Part shown: piece after piece, positions 17,970 through 27,695 of the stretch
How the letters are laid out: every line of letters starts with the position of its first letter
Numbering within the stretch: the stretch's first letter is position 1
Assembly (NCBI RefSeq): GCF_013391105.1
Contig: NZ_CP058335.1
Span: forward strand, 2,790,001-2,854,000
Reading direction: 5' to 3'
Source: Natronomonas salina
GTDB lineage: Archaea > Halobacteriota > Halobacteria > Halobacteriales > Haloarculaceae
DNA length: 64,000 nucleotides
Position numbers and translations under genes: made by a program
Notes under the pieces: generated by a model
What the model was told of the DNA's origin: nothing
What the model saw: the letters and a program-made list of their open reading frames with translations, nothing else
Database searches by the model: none

Positions 17970-18269
17970 ATGGCCAACAAGGGCAAGACCGGGAGCGCCG
18001 GCCGCTTCGGCGCGCGGTACGGGCGCGTCGCCCGCCGCCGCGTCGCGGAGATCGAGGCCGACACCGAGGACGCGACCGTCGACGGCGACGCCGTCAAGCG
18101 CGTCGGCACGGGCATCTGGGTCAACGAGGAGACCGGCGAGAAGTTCACCGGCGGCGCCTACCGTCCGCAGACGCCCGCGGGCAAGACCGTCACTCGCTCC
18201 ATCCGCGCGGCGCTCAGCGATGGCGACGACGAGGGCGCCTTCGGCGACGAAGCCGAGGAAGCGGAGTAA
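17970..18269 (+). CDS. rpl37ae: Large ribosomal subunit protein eL43 (L37Ae), zinc-free form
   Basis: The 99-residue protein has the family N-terminus ([22 protein letters not shown]) split from the C-terminal [17 protein letters not shown] block by a short middle segment. Most archaeal and eukaryotic eL43 proteins carry two CxxC pairs there; this copy has none and reads [20 protein letters not shown]. Its C-terminus has an acidic tail. It is followed directly by rpoP and pcc1. A GGTTTATCC box lies about 31 nt before the ATG. Confidence 0.88.
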   Translation: MANKGKTGSAGRFGARYGRVARRRVAEIEADTEDATVDGDAVKRVGTGIWVNEETGEKFTGGAYRPQTPAGKTVTRSIRAALSDGDDEGAFGDEAEEAE

Positions 18270-18284
18270 CCCCACCGATAGCTC

Positions 18285-18419
18285 ATGAGCTACAAGTGCT
18301 CCCGCTGCAAGCGCGACGTCGAACTGGACGAGTACGGCGGCGTCCGCTGTCCGTACTGCGGCCACCGCGTCCTGCTGAAGGAGCGGAGCCGCGACGTCAA
18401 GGAGATCAACGTCGACTAG
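18285..18419 (+). CDS. rpoP: DNA-directed RNA polymerase subunit P
   Basis: This 44-residue protein has the zinc motif CSRC near the start and CPYCG further on, followed by the basic [15 protein letters not shown] tail, as in archaeal RpoP (Rpb12 homologue). It is a structural subunit that contacts Rpo3 in the polymerase assembly platform. It lies 15 bases after the eL43 gene, an arrangement common in archaea. Confidence 0.93.
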   Translation: MSYKCSRCKRDVELDEYGGVRCPYCGHRVLLKERSRDVKEINVD

Positions 18420-18431
18420 CCGTCGGATAGT

Positions 18432-18674
18432 GTGCACGCTGCCGACCTGGTTTTCACCTACGACGATGCCCGGGCAGCCGCGCTGATCGTCGACGCCATC
18501 TCCCAGGAGGTCGACGAGATCGAGGGCGACCGGACGACCGCGACCGTCGAGCGGGACGGCCGCGAGGTCCGCGTCGACATAGACGCCGACGACCTCGTCG
18601 CCCTGCGGGCCGGCCTGAACACCTGGAGTACGCTGGTCCAGGTCGCAGAGCGGATGGTCGAGGCCGGCGCGTAG
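18432..18674 (+). CDS. pcc1: KEOPS complex subunit Pcc1
   Basis: From GTG 18432 the protein has 80 residues and the Pcc1 pattern: a beta-strand start, a long helix (ARAAALIVDAISQEVDEI), and a C-terminal helix (LRAGLNTWSTLVQVAERMVE). Pcc1 dimers form the core of KEOPS, which makes N6-threonylcarbamoyl adenosine in tRNA together with Kae1. It lies 12 bases after rpoP and is probably in the same transcript. Confidence 0.88.
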   Translation: MHAADLVFTYDDARAAALIVDAISQEVDEIEGDRTTATVERDGREVRVDIDADDLVALRAGLNTWSTLVQVAERMVEAGA

Positions 18675-18751
18675 CTCTGTTCCGGACGGTCGGCCGAGGC
18701 GTCCACCGTCGAAAGCGTGGCTTTTTCAGTGGCCAACACGACGCGTAGGAT

Positions 18752-19150
18752 ATGCAGGGTAACCTTCCGCCGGAGGCCCAGGAGAAGATCGAGGAACTCC
18801 AGGACCTCCAGGAGACCGCACAGCAGGTCGCACAGCAGAAACAGCAGGCCGAGACCCAGCTCCAGGAGTCGAAGACGGCGCTGCAGACCCTCGACGATGT
18901 CGAGGGCGACACCCAGATGTACCGCGAGGTCGGCGAACTCCTCATCGAGACGGAGTACGACGAGGCCTACGACGACCTCGAGGAGAAGATCGACAGTCTC
19001 GAGGTCCGCACCCAGACCCTCGAGAAGCAGGAGAACCGCGTCCAGGAGCAGTTCGAGGAGCTCCAGGAGGAGCTCCAGCAGATGCTGCAGGGCGGCGCCG
19101 GTGGCGGCGGCCCGATGGGACCGGGCGGCCCGGGCGCGGGCGGCGCGTAG
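18752..19150 (+). CDS. pfdB: Prefoldin subunit beta
   Basis: The 132-residue protein starts [19 protein letters not shown] and consists of two long coiled coils rich in Gln, Glu and Leu, joined by a short hairpin. It ends in an unusual Gly-rich tail ([13 protein letters not shown]). Four beta subunits and two alpha subunits form the jellyfish-shaped chaperone that captures unfolded proteins for the thermosome. The gene lies directly upstream of a DUF3194 gene, as in other haloarchaea. Confidence 0.93.
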   Translation: MQGNLPPEAQEKIEELQDLQETAQQVAQQKQQAETQLQESKTALQTLDDVEGDTQMYREVGELLIETEYDEAYDDLEEKIDSLEVRTQTLEKQENRVQEQFEELQEELQQMLQGGAGGGGPMGPGGPGAGGA

Positions 19151-19157
19151 AGCCGAC

Positions 19158-19433
19158 GTGACGGGCGAACCGAGCGACCGGGCGGCGCAGGAACCGACCG
19201 ACGAGGCGGTCGTCGAGGCCGCCTCGGAAGCCGCCGAGGGGCTGATCCTCGACCGCTACAAGCAGTCCGAGGTCGACGACCTCGACGTCACGGTGACGTT
19301 CGAGGACGGCACCCTCGAGGTCGACGTCTACCTCGACGCGCCGGACGACCCCGACCCGGCCGTCGTGGCCCAGGAGGCCATCGAGGCCGCCGAAGAGGCC
19401 GTCGACGAACTGTTCGAGGACGCGGACGGATAG
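19158..19433 (+). CDS. DUF3194 family protein
   Basis: GTG 19158, seven bases after the prefoldin stop, starts a 91-residue acidic protein. Its DLDVTVTFEDGTLEVDVYLDAPDD strand pair and flanking helices match DUF3194, a family nearly always found next to prefoldin beta in euryarchaea. Function is unknown, but position suggests a link to protein folding. Upstream frames are shadows of prefoldin. Confidence 0.8.
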   Translation: MTGEPSDRAAQEPTDEAVVEAASEAAEGLILDRYKQSEVDDLDVTVTFEDGTLEVDVYLDAPDDPDPAVVAQEAIEAAEEAVDELFEDADG

Positions 19434-19469
19434 CGGCCGACCCCTTCTCGACCGTACCTTTCTCCGCCG

Positions 19470-21332
19470 TCAGCCGGCCGCCAGGAACACGAGCAGGCTG
19501 ACGGCCATCGCGGCGCCGACGACGAACAGCAGCAGCGCCCCGCCCATCTGGACCATCGCGTTGGCCGTCGACGCGAGCGTCTCGGTGCGGTCGTTGCCGA
19601 AGACGGTGACCTCGACCTCCTCGACGGCGACGCCGGCCTCGACGGGTTCGAGGTCCGCGGTGGCCTCCCTGACGAGTTCCTCGACCACCGCGACGAGTTC
19701 GGCGTCGTCGATGGCGGCGCCGACCTGGTTGTCGGCCTCCAGCGTGTTGACGACGTGGGTGTCGGTGGTCATCACCTCTGCCTCGTCGGCGTCGACGGCC
19801 TCGAGCAGCGTCTCGCGCAGGCCGGGCTCCATGTTGTTGCCGTCGACGAGGACGTACGCCGTGCGGTGGTCCCCCGCCTCCATCACGGCCACTCGCACTC
19901 CCAGCGGGCCGATGCCCTCCTCGGGCTCCCAGTCGGTGGGGTCCCAGGCGACGCCGACGCGGAGGGGGTGGCGGTCGGCGGCTGCCAGGCGCTCGCCGAG
20001 GCGGCCGGCGGCGGTCATCATGTCGAACGAGCGCCGGGAGCCCGGGACGACGTGGCCGAGGCCGTCGCCGGCGCCCTCGAGGCCGTCGTTGGAGTTGTGC
20101 GCGTCGACGAGCATGACCTCGTCGAGGCCGCCGCCCCTCGCCTCGGCCATCGTGGAGAGCCCGACCGCGAAGTCGACGTCGTCGGCGAACCCGGGGGCGT
20201 GGGTAGTGACCACCAGCGCGTCGTCGCCGAACGCCTGCCCGAGCAGCTTCGAGTCGCCCTCCCGCTCGCGGGCGCTCCGGCTCGCGACGTCGCGGTACTC
20301 GACGCGCTCGTGGGCGCGGTCGGCAGCGTCGACGAGCGCGTCGACCTCGCGCTCGGTGACGAGGTTGAAGTCGTGGCCGGCGGTGGCGTGCGGCGGGAAC
20401 GCCAGCCCCTCGGTGGCGGCGGCGATCCGTTCGGGGAGGTTGCCGCCGCCGATCTCGCCCATCGGCCCCGGGTGGACCATCGGCAGGACGAACCGGGCCT
20501 TCGCCGCGCCGTCGGGCCGGCGGACCGCGAGGACCGTGACGGGGACGACCGCCTCCTCGCCGAGCTGCTCGAAGAACTCCTCGAGTTCGCTCGAACCCTC
20601 GGCGATGTGGCCGACGAAGCCACGGACGAAGTCGAGGACGGAGACGCCGAGGCTGTTGCGCCACGGGCGGTCGATGGTCGCGAGGAAGAGCCAGACCGCG
20701 AGCGCCCAGACGACGCAGAGGCCGCCGAGGAGCGCGAAGTCCGTCGCCTGGACGACCTGCAGCGCCGCGGGAGCCGGGTCGGTGCGCGCCAGGAGGGCGT
20801 CGACCAGCGGGCCGCCGACGCCGAGGTGGAGGACGGCGCCGCTGTAGACGAACACGAGCGCGGCGGCGACGGCGGTCTGGAGGCTCGCCGGGACGCTGGC
20901 CACGAGCAGCGACTGCCCGGAGATGGCCACGAGGACGAGCAGCCGGACCGCGAAGACGAGTGCGAGGCCGACGATCAGGACGTCGAAGACGAAGTCCTGG
21001 CCGAGCGGCGCGACGACGGCGGCGGCGGCCGCCGCGACGAGGAAGACCACGAGCAGGACCTCACAGAGCAGCGCGAGCAGCGCCGAGCGGTTGTACGTCA
21101 GCCGGCCGCCGAAGGCGCGGTCGAGCCACGGCGTCGCGAAGGCGGCGACCACGGTCGGCAGGCCGACGTAGACCATCCCCTGGTAGGCGTCGTCGAGGAC
21201 GAACCGGGAGTCGAACGCGGCCACGCCGGCGACGGCGGCGACGAGCAGCGAGACGAAGAGGCTGGCCGACCAGTCCGGCGCGCGGAAGACGAACCGCGAC
21301 AGCGCCGCCAGGTCGCCCTGGGTCCGCGTCAT
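19470..21332 (-). CDS. DUF2070 family membrane protein
   Basis: This 620-residue protein has about six or seven N-terminal membrane helices (to about residue 220). A large soluble domain follows (about 235-590) with GPMGEIGGGNLPE and TAGHDFNLVTEREVD segments, and then one C-terminal membrane helix (about 594-617). This matches the archaeal DUF2070 family, whose function is unknown. The C-terminal domain has conserved His, Asp and Asn residues that could bind metal. The gene is convergent with the prefoldin/DUF3194 genes. Confidence 0.85.
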   Translation of the reverse strand: MTRTQGDLAALSRFVFRAPDWSASLFVSLLVAAVAGVAAFDSRFVLDDAYQGMVYVGLPTVVAAFATPWLDRAFGGRLTYNRSALLALLCEVLLVVFLVAAAAAAVVAPLGQDFVFDVLIVGLALVFAVRLLVLVAISGQSLLVASVPASLQTAVAAALVFVYSGAVLHLGVGGPLVDALLARTDPAPAALQVVQATDFALLGGLCVVWALAVWLFLATIDRPWRNSLGVSVLDFVRGFVGHIAEGSSELEEFFEQLGEEAVVPVTVLAVRRPDGAAKARFVLPMVHPGPMGEIGGGNLPERIAAATEGLAFPPHATAGHDFNLVTEREVDALVDAADRAHERVEYRDVASRSAREREGDSKLLGQAFGDDALVVTTHAPGFADDVDFAVGLSTMAEARGGGLDEVMLVDAHNSNDGLEGAGDGLGHVVPGSRRSFDMMTAAGRLGERLAAADRHPLRVGVAWDPTDWEPEEGIGPLGVRVAVMEAGDHRTAYVLVDGNNMEPGLRETLLEAVDADEAEVMTTDTHVVNTLEADNQVGAAIDDAELVAVVEELVREATADLEPVEAGVAVEEVEVTVFGNDRTETLASTANAMVQMGGALLLFVVGAAMAVSLLVFLAAG

Positions 21333-21424
21333 CTATCCGAACAGGGGGCCGCGGCGCGGTTAAAGGACTCGGCCCGCGGGCAGAACGCGCACGGTTCCAG
21401 CGAGTTCCGGAGACTACCGGCGGC

Positions 21425-21982
21425 TCACTGCCGGTTCTCGCAGATGTCGAGGAAGTTCTCGAAGACGGCCTCGCCCTCCTCGGTGTGGGCGACCTCGGGG
21501 TGCCACTGGACGCCGTAGAGGTCGCGGTCGGCGTCGCTCATCGCCTCGACGTCGCAGACGTCGCTGGAGGCCGTCCGCGCGAACCCCTCCGGGACCTCCT
21601 TGACCTCGTCGGCGTGGCTGGCCCACACCCGCGTCTCGGGGGCCAGCGAGCCGACGAGGGGGTCGTCGTCGGAATCGATATCGACGGTGACGTCAGCGTA
21701 GCCGCCGTAGTCGCCCGACCCGACCGTGCCGCCGAGTTCTTCCGCGATGAGCTGCATGCCGAGACAGATGCCCAGCACGGGGCGGTCGGCGTCGAGGTAC
21801 TCCGCGGAGCGGCCGATCCGGTCCATATCGGGGCCGCCGGAGAGGACGACGCCGTCGGCGTCGACGTCCCCGGGCGGCGTGTCGTTGTCGACGGTCTCGA
21901 CGTCCACGCCGAGGTCCCGGAGCGTGCGGTGTTCGAGGTGCGTGAACTGCCCGTGGTTGTCCACCACGACGATTCGCGTCAT
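21425..21982 (-). CDS. guaAa: GMP synthase, glutaminase subunit A
   Basis: The 185-residue class I glutamine amidotransferase has the nucleophile Cys73 in GICLGMQ and the catalytic His161 and Glu163 in WHPEV. It supplies ammonia to the separate synthetase subunit (GuaAb), the usual split arrangement in archaea. The N-terminus (IVVVDNHGQFTHLEHR) is typical. GuaAb is not in this window. Confidence 0.92.
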   Translation of the reverse strand: MTRIVVVDNHGQFTHLEHRTLRDLGVDVETVDNDTPPGDVDADGVVLSGGPDMDRIGRSAEYLDADRPVLGICLGMQLIAEELGGTVGSGDYGGYADVTVDIDSDDDPLVGSLAPETRVWASHADEVKEVPEGFARTASSDVCDVEAMSDADRDLYGVQWHPEVAHTEEGEAVFENFLDICENRQ

Positions 21983-22086
21983 TGGCGGTCCCTATCCGGT
22001 CGGTGCGTAAAAAGGGTCTGAAACTCGCGGCACCGACCGCTGGAGCCGTCAGGATTGAGTGTGGCTGGCCCCAAGTAACGGACGTC

Positions 22087-22659
22087 ATGATGACCACGAC
22101 GCACGCGCTGTTCGGGGCGTTCCTCGGGGCGGCGACGGCCCCGTTCGCGCCGGTCGCGACCCCGGGCGCCGTCGTGGTCGGGTTCGTCGGCGGCGCGCTG
22201 CCCGACGTCGACCTGCTGGCCGCCCACCGCCGGTCGACGCACTTCCCGGTGTACGCGGGCTTGGTCGCCGCGCCGGCGTCGGCGCTCGCGCTGCTCGTCG
22301 GGACGCCGCTGGCGACGTTCCTCGCGATCCTCTGCCTCGCCGCGACCGCCCACTGCCTGATGGACGTCCTCGGCGGCGGGCTGGAGCACCGGCCCTGGAA
22401 GGCCACCTCGGATCGGGGCGTCTACGACCACCTCAACGGGCGCTGGCTCAGGCCGCGCCGGTGGGTCCGGTACGCGGGCGCCCCCGAGGACTTCGTCCTG
22501 GGGGCGGCCTTCGCCGCGCCGGTGCTCGCGGTGACGAGCGGCCGCCTCCGGTGGGGGCTCCTCTCGGTGGTCCTGGGCTCGGGGCTGTTCGTCGCCGTCC
22601 GCCGCCGGCTGCCGCCGCTGGCCGAACGGATCTTCGGCGAGGACTCCGGGGACGTGTGA
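22087..22659 (+). CDS. Membrane-bound YdjM/LexA-regulated-type metal-dependent hydrolase family protein
   Basis: Starting MMTTTHALFG, this 190-residue protein has four or five hydrophobic segments and the family's histidine/aspartate pattern: THALFGAFLG, GALPDVDLL and HCLMDVLGGG. It is a polytopic membrane protein with a possible metal site at the bilayer face. Function in archaea is not established. The gene diverges from guaAa with about 100 bases between. Confidence 0.75.
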   Translation: MMTTTHALFGAFLGAATAPFAPVATPGAVVVGFVGGALPDVDLLAAHRRSTHFPVYAGLVAAPASALALLVGTPLATFLAILCLAATAHCLMDVLGGGLEHRPWKATSDRGVYDHLNGRWLRPRRWVRYAGAPEDFVLGAAFAAPVLAVTSGRLRWGLLSVVLGSGLFVAVRRRLPPLAERIFGEDSGDV

Positions 22660-22678
22660 GTGTCGGGCCGCGACGTGG

Positions 22679-23386
22679 TCAGTCGGCCTGCGCCTGGTCG
22701 AAGGGCCGCGGGGGCAACCGGAGCTCGTCGAGGTCGGGCAGGTACTTGACGTTGTAGACGACCTTGAGCCGCTCTGAGGTCGGCCGGCCGACGCAGGAGA
22801 GCCGCAGGCCGCGGTCGGTCATCTCCTCGGGGAGGATGTGGTCGACGGGCTGGGAGAGCTCCCCCTCGGTGACGGCGACGGCGCAGTTCGCGCAGGCGCC
22901 GCCCCGGCAGGCGAACGGCCACGCGAACCCGCGGTTCTCGGCGGCCTCCAGCAGCGTCTCGTCGGGTTCGACGAGGAACCGGCCGTAGTCGTCGGTCGCG
23001 AGGTCGGCGTCGGCGGCCTTCTCGAAGAGGTCGTCGTCTTCGAGGCTCCAGCCGTGGTCCTCGAGGCACTCGAAGTTGAGGTACTCGACGCGCGAGCGCT
23101 CGGGTTCCGGCTCGGCCTCGGCTTCGGATTCTGCGGTCCCGCTCCCGGTGTACCAGCGGTTCGGGTCGGGCGCCGTCGCCCCGTCCGGGCGGTCCAGTTG
23201 CGCGCCCTGCTCCCGGTCGACGTCGCCGGCGACGATCGCCTCGTACGCCGCGCGGACCCGCTTGAACTCCTCTGGCGAGCCGCCGTGGTCGGGGTGGCTC
23301 TCCTTGACCCGGCTTCGGTAGGCGTGCTCGATGGCCTCCTCGTCCGCGTCTGGCTCGACGCCGAGCACCTCGAACGGGGACTCCAC
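22679..23386 (-). CDS. DnaJ-domain/2Fe-2S ferredoxin fusion protein
   Basis: The 235-residue protein joins a J-domain (residues 3-52, HPD at 31-33) to a plant-type ferredoxin domain (about 100-225). The cluster ligands are Cys160, Cys165, Cys168 and Cys198. Residues 60-98 form an acidic linker. This fusion is known in haloarchaea; the J-domain might recruit DnaK to the iron-sulfur protein or its electron-transfer partner. It ends 20 bases from the convergent membrane hydrolase gene. Confidence 0.88.
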   Translation of the reverse strand: MESPFEVLGVEPDADEEAIEHAYRSRVKESHPDHGGSPEEFKRVRAAYEAIVAGDVDREQGAQLDRPDGATAPDPNRWYTGSGTAESEAEAEPEPERSRVEYLNFECLEDHGWSLEDDDLFEKAADADLATDDYGRFLVEPDETLLEAAENRGFAWPFACRGGACANCAVAVTEGELSQPVDHILPEEMTDRGLRLSCVGRPTSERLKVVYNVKYLPDLDELRLPPRPFDQAQAD

Positions 23387-23501
23387 GACCGGGGCTAGCG
23401 CGGTGGGCGGCGAAAAGGTTTCTCTCCCGACCGGTCGTTACCGCGACCCCGCCGGCGCCGGCGGCAGCGGCGGAGTGGTCCGAGACCGGTGATGGACCGG
23501 G

Positions 23502-24137
23502 TCAGGAGATGTCGAGGCCGAGGTCGGGGGCGACCCCGCCTCTCGTCACCTCGATGGTGCCGTCGCGGCGGACGACGACGCCGTATCCGAGCAGCCCCAC
23601 CTCCAGCAGCACGTCCGGCGGCGACCCGCCGTCGGCCCTCGCGGACTCGGCGACGCTGAACGTGACCGACGCCAGCGTCGGCGACTCGCCGACCACGGAC
23701 TCGACGGTCCCCGGCGGGAGGTCGCGGACCGTGCCCTCGACGGTGAACGCGATGGCCCCGGTCGGCGCGTCGGCAGCCCCGCTCCCGCTGGCCTCGTCGA
23801 CCCCACCGTCTCCATCCCCGATACCGCCGGACGAGCGGACCGTGTCGATCCCCTTCCGGACGTCGTCCAGGTCGGGCGTGGCCACGCCGACGTCCACGGA
23901 CTCCAGCCGCAGCGCCCCCGACTCGGCGAGGTCCACCGCGACGGTCTCGCCCCCGCCCAGCGCGAGCTCGACGCGGACCGGCCGGAGGCTCGACCCCTCG
24001 AAGCGGGCCAGCAGCGACTCGGACGGCCTGATCACCCCCTCGGCCTCGAAGGCGATCCGGTCGGGCGGTCGGGCCTCGACGACCTCGTCGGTCACGGTGA
24101 CGCTCGGGTTCCGGTCGATGTGGACTGTGGGGTTCAT
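23502..24137 (-). CDS. Hypothetical beta-rich haloarchaeal protein
   Basis: This 211-residue protein begins MNPTVHIDRNPSVTVTDEVV. It has alternating Val/Thr/Glu strands, a central Gly/Asp/Ser-rich spacer (about 105-128), and a second beta-rich half that mirrors the first, suggesting an internal duplication. No signal peptide, membrane helix or known catalytic motif is visible. Confidence 0.55.
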   Translation of the reverse strand: MNPTVHIDRNPSVTVTDEVVEARPPDRIAFEAEGVIRPSESLLARFEGSSLRPVRVELALGGGETVAVDLAESGALRLESVDVGVATPDLDDVRKGIDTVRSSGGIGDGDGGVDEASGSGAADAPTGAIAFTVEGTVRDLPPGTVESVVGESPTLASVTFSVAESARADGGSPPDVLLEVGLLGYGVVVRRDGTIEVTRGGVAPDLGLDIS

Positions 24138-24286
24138 GGTGGCACGCGAGTGCCAGGACTACGGGACGCCGAGGGGAAACCGTGTCGCAAGAATGTGGGT
24201 CGCGCGCCGGTGGCGGGACGCGTCGGTTGTCGGACGCCGATTCCGAACGGTCGGCGGTTCGGTCGGGCCGACCGCCGAACGGTCCC

Positions 24287-25246
<960 letters not shown>

Positions 25247-25378
25247 AGCCGTTGTGGTCGGCTGGATGGCGGTTCGTCCGTTCGGTCGCTTGCGGTCCCA
25301 TTCGTCTCCTCGGCCGTCACTTCTCGCGGCCCGTACCGCTACGCAAAGCGTCTTGGCGAGCCCGACCGAACGCCGCCC

Positions 25379-26458
25379 GTGCACCTGTTCACCCCCTTCG
25401 AGTGCCGCGAGGTGACCGCCCGGAACCGCGTGATGGTCTCCCCGATGTGCCAGTACTCCTGCGAGGCCGAGGACGGACTCGCCACGGAGTGGCACCGCGT
25501 CCACCTGGGCAGCCGCGCGACCGGCGGCGCCGGCATCGTCATGACCGAGGCGACCGCGGTCACACCGCGTGGCCGCATCTCGCCGGAGGACCTCGGCATC
25601 TGGAGCGACGACCACGCCGACGCGCTCGCGCCGATCGCCGAGTTCGCCCGCGAGCAGGGCGCCACGCCGGCCATCCAGCTGGCCCACGCCGGTCGGAAGG
25701 CCTCGACCCGGCGCCCCTCGGACGGCCACGGGCCCATCCACGGCGACCGCGGGTGGAACCCGGTCGGTCCGACCGCGGAACCGTGGCCCTACGCCGACGA
25801 GCCGCCCCTGGAGACCGAGCGGCTCACCACCGACGCCATCGCCGCCCTGGTCGAGGAGTGGGCCACCGCCGCCCGGCGCGCCGTCGACGCCGGCTTCGAG
25901 ATCGTCGAGATTCACGCCGCCCACGGCTACCTGCTCCACGAGTTCCTCTCGCCGGTCACGAACACCCGCGAGGACGAGTACGGCGGCAGCTTCGAGAACC
26001 GGTCGCGCTTCCTCCGCGAGGTCGTCGACGCGGTCCGGGCGACCGTCCCCGAGGGGACGCCGGTGTTCGTCCGCATCTCCGCGACCGACTGGCTCCCCGA
26101 CCGGGACTCCTGGACCGTCGAGGACTCCGCGCGCCTCGCTGGCGACCTCGGACCCCTCGGCGTCGACCTGATCGACGTCAGCGCGGGCGCGGTCCACCCC
26201 GACCAGCAGGTCCCCGACACCGGCCCGCACTACCAGGTGCCGTACGCCGAGCGCGTCGGCGAGAGCGGCGTCCCGGTCGGCGCCGTCGGCGGCATCACGA
26301 CCCCCCAGGGCGCCGACGCCGTGATCCGGAACGGCCGCGCGGACCTCGCGGTCGTGGGACGCGAACACCTCCGGGACCCCTACTTCGCGATCCGGGCGGC
26401 GCGGGAACTGGGCCAGGAGGCGCCCGTCCCCCGGCAGTACACCCGCGGGTTCGACTAG
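25379..26458 (+). CDS. NADH:flavin oxidoreductase, old yellow enzyme family (YqjM class)
   Basis: GTG 25379 starts a 359-residue TIM-barrel flavoprotein. Class markers are MVSPMCQYS near the N-terminus, [23 protein letters not shown] and the C-terminal flavin-phosphate loop region [11 protein letters not shown]. The cysteine in MCQY is the redox-tuning cysteine of YqjM-type enzymes. It reduces activated C=C bonds with NAD(P)H; the natural substrate is unknown. Its stop overlaps the convergent pth2 stop by four bases. Confidence 0.9.
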   Translation: MHLFTPFECREVTARNRVMVSPMCQYSCEAEDGLATEWHRVHLGSRATGGAGIVMTEATAVTPRGRISPEDLGIWSDDHADALAPIAEFAREQGATPAIQLAHAGRKASTRRPSDGHGPIHGDRGWNPVGPTAEPWPYADEPPLETERLTTDAIAALVEEWATAARRAVDAGFEIVEIHAAHGYLLHEFLSPVTNTREDEYGGSFENRSRFLREVVDAVRATVPEGTPVFVRISATDWLPDRDSWTVEDSARLAGDLGPLGVDLIDVSAGAVHPDQQVPDTGPHYQVPYAERVGESGVPVGAVGGITTPQGADAVIRNGRADLAVVGREHLRDPYFAIRAARELGQEAPVPRQYTRGFD

Positions 26459-26793
26459 TACAGGCTCAGGTCGCCGGTCACCTTGTCGACGATGTTCTCC
26501 GATCCCGGGCCGACGGCCAGCGCCGTCACCGTCCCGGGCTCCAGTTGCGTGTGGCCGGCGTCGCGGATCAGCGCGTAGGGCAGCCCCTCGCGGCGGGCCT
26601 CGTCGGCCAGCCGCTGGAGCTCCTTCTCGCCGGAGCCCTTGAGGACGACCTTCTTCTGGCCGCCGGACTTCCAGTCGTTCTGCGCCGACGAGCCCGCGTT
26701 CTCGTACGCCTGCAGCGACGCGTGGGCGACCTGGGCGGCCAGCTTCCCCTGGCCCATGCCGATGTCGGTGCGCGCGACGATGGCCTGCTTCAT
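26455..26793 (-). CDS. pth2: Peptidyl-tRNA hydrolase, archaeal type
   Basis: The 112-residue protein has the Pth2 family signatures [18 protein letters not shown] near the N-terminus, KVVLKG, and [21 protein letters not shown] toward the end. It releases peptides from tRNA that dropped off the ribosome. The length is that of archaeal and eukaryotic Pth2, unrelated to bacterial Pth. Confidence 0.94.
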   Translation of the reverse strand: MKQAIVARTDIGMGQGKLAAQVAHASLQAYENAGSSAQNDWKSGGQKKVVLKGSGEKELQRLADEARREGLPYALIRDAGHTQLEPGTVTALAVGPGSENIVDKVTGDLSLY

Positions 26794-26863
26794 ACCGGGT
26801 GGTGGGCGCGGCCGGTTAAAAGAGCACCTCGACGGCGACCGACGTCTCGAGCCGGTCGAGCGA

Positions 26864-26870
26864 TTTATAT
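26864..26870 (+). promoter_or_regulatory. TATA box for leader ORF/Yip1 gene
   Basis: TTTATAT is the only AT-rich block in the gap and lies 24-30 nt upstream of the ATG at 26894. This spacing predicts a transcript that starts at or next to that ATG rather than at the Yip1 gene start 41 nt further on. Confidence 0.55.
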
Positions 26871-26893
26871 TTCACCTCTCGAAGAACGGATAC

Positions 26894-26935
26894 ATGCTCC
26901 TCCACGCCCTCTCGTACCCGCCGGTGGTCCGTTGA
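26894..26935 (+). CDS. Putative 13-residue leader peptide ORF
   Basis: ATG 26894 opens a short frame MLLHALSYPPVVR that ends with TGA at 26933-26935. The final A of the stop is the A of the ATG of the Yip1 gene, giving a TGATG overlap. With the TATA box at 26864-26870, the predicted transcript would begin at this ATG, so ribosomes would enter here and re-initiate on the next gene. It could be a coupling leader; it could also be chance. Confidence 0.4.
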   Translation: MLLHALSYPPVVR

Positions 26936-27657
26936 TGCGGCTCCCCGCGCCCCTCGCCGCGCTCCTGACGCCGAAGCGGTTCTTCGCCGAGTCCGAGCAC
27001 AGGCGGGACGCCTGGAACGCGCTGGTCGTCGTCTCCGTGATCGCGCTCATCGCGACGGCCTCCTACGGAGGGATGGGCCTCCTGTTCGCGTCCAGCCTCG
27101 ACGCGACCGTCACCGTCGACAACCCCGAACGCCCGCCCGAGTGGGCCTGCGAGACGCCGACGCTCGAGATGAACGAGGAGGACTGCCAACGCCCCGCCGA
27201 GATCGAACGGGACGCCGGCGACCTCCTGCTCGAGATGTGGGTGCAATACATCCCCCACGTCTTCCTCGGGACGTACGCCGCCTGGCTCCTCGTGGGGTCA
27301 CTGCTATTCGGCATGGGTCGGCTCATGGGTGCCGGCGTCCGGTGGAGCGACACCCTCGTGGTCTGGGGGTGGGCGATGCTGGTCGACCTCCTGCAGGCGT
27401 TCGTCGCGCTCGGGTTCGTCGCCTGGCTGACCGCCGGCAGGACCGTCACCGCGGAGACGGAGGCGGAACTCCTGGCGGAGGTGGAGGCGATGGCGGCCGC
27501 GGTCCCTGAGTTCAACCCCCTCCCGCTGCTCGTCGGCGCCTGGCAGATAGTCGTCGTCGGCTACGGACTGAGCGAAACCCAGGATATCTCTGTGGTCCAC
27601 GCCGCCCTCGCAGCCGCGGCCGTCCTCCTCCCCGTCTCGCTGTTCGCGGCGCTCTGA
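26935..27657 (+). CDS. Yip1-domain-like membrane protein
   Basis: The 240-residue protein starts MRLPAPLAALLTPKRFFAE, a typical Yip1-type N-terminus in haloarchaea. It has about five hydrophobic segments (about 28-52, 105-128, 140-165, 190-210, 220-240). An extracytoplasmic loop between the first two holds CETPTLEMNEEDCQR, with two cysteines that could form a disulfide. Function is unknown. Confidence 0.7.
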   Translation: MRLPAPLAALLTPKRFFAESEHRRDAWNALVVVSVIALIATASYGGMGLLFASSLDATVTVDNPERPPEWACETPTLEMNEEDCQRPAEIERDAGDLLLEMWVQYIPHVFLGTYAAWLLVGSLLFGMGRLMGAGVRWSDTLVVWGWAMLVDLLQAFVALGFVAWLTAGRTVTAETEAELLAEVEAMAAAVPEFNPLPLLVGAWQIVVVGYGLSETQDISVVHAALAAAAVLLPVSLFAAL

Positions 27658-27695
27658 CCGTTGCCCTTTAAGCCCTCGTCGGCCTGTATCGGCAT

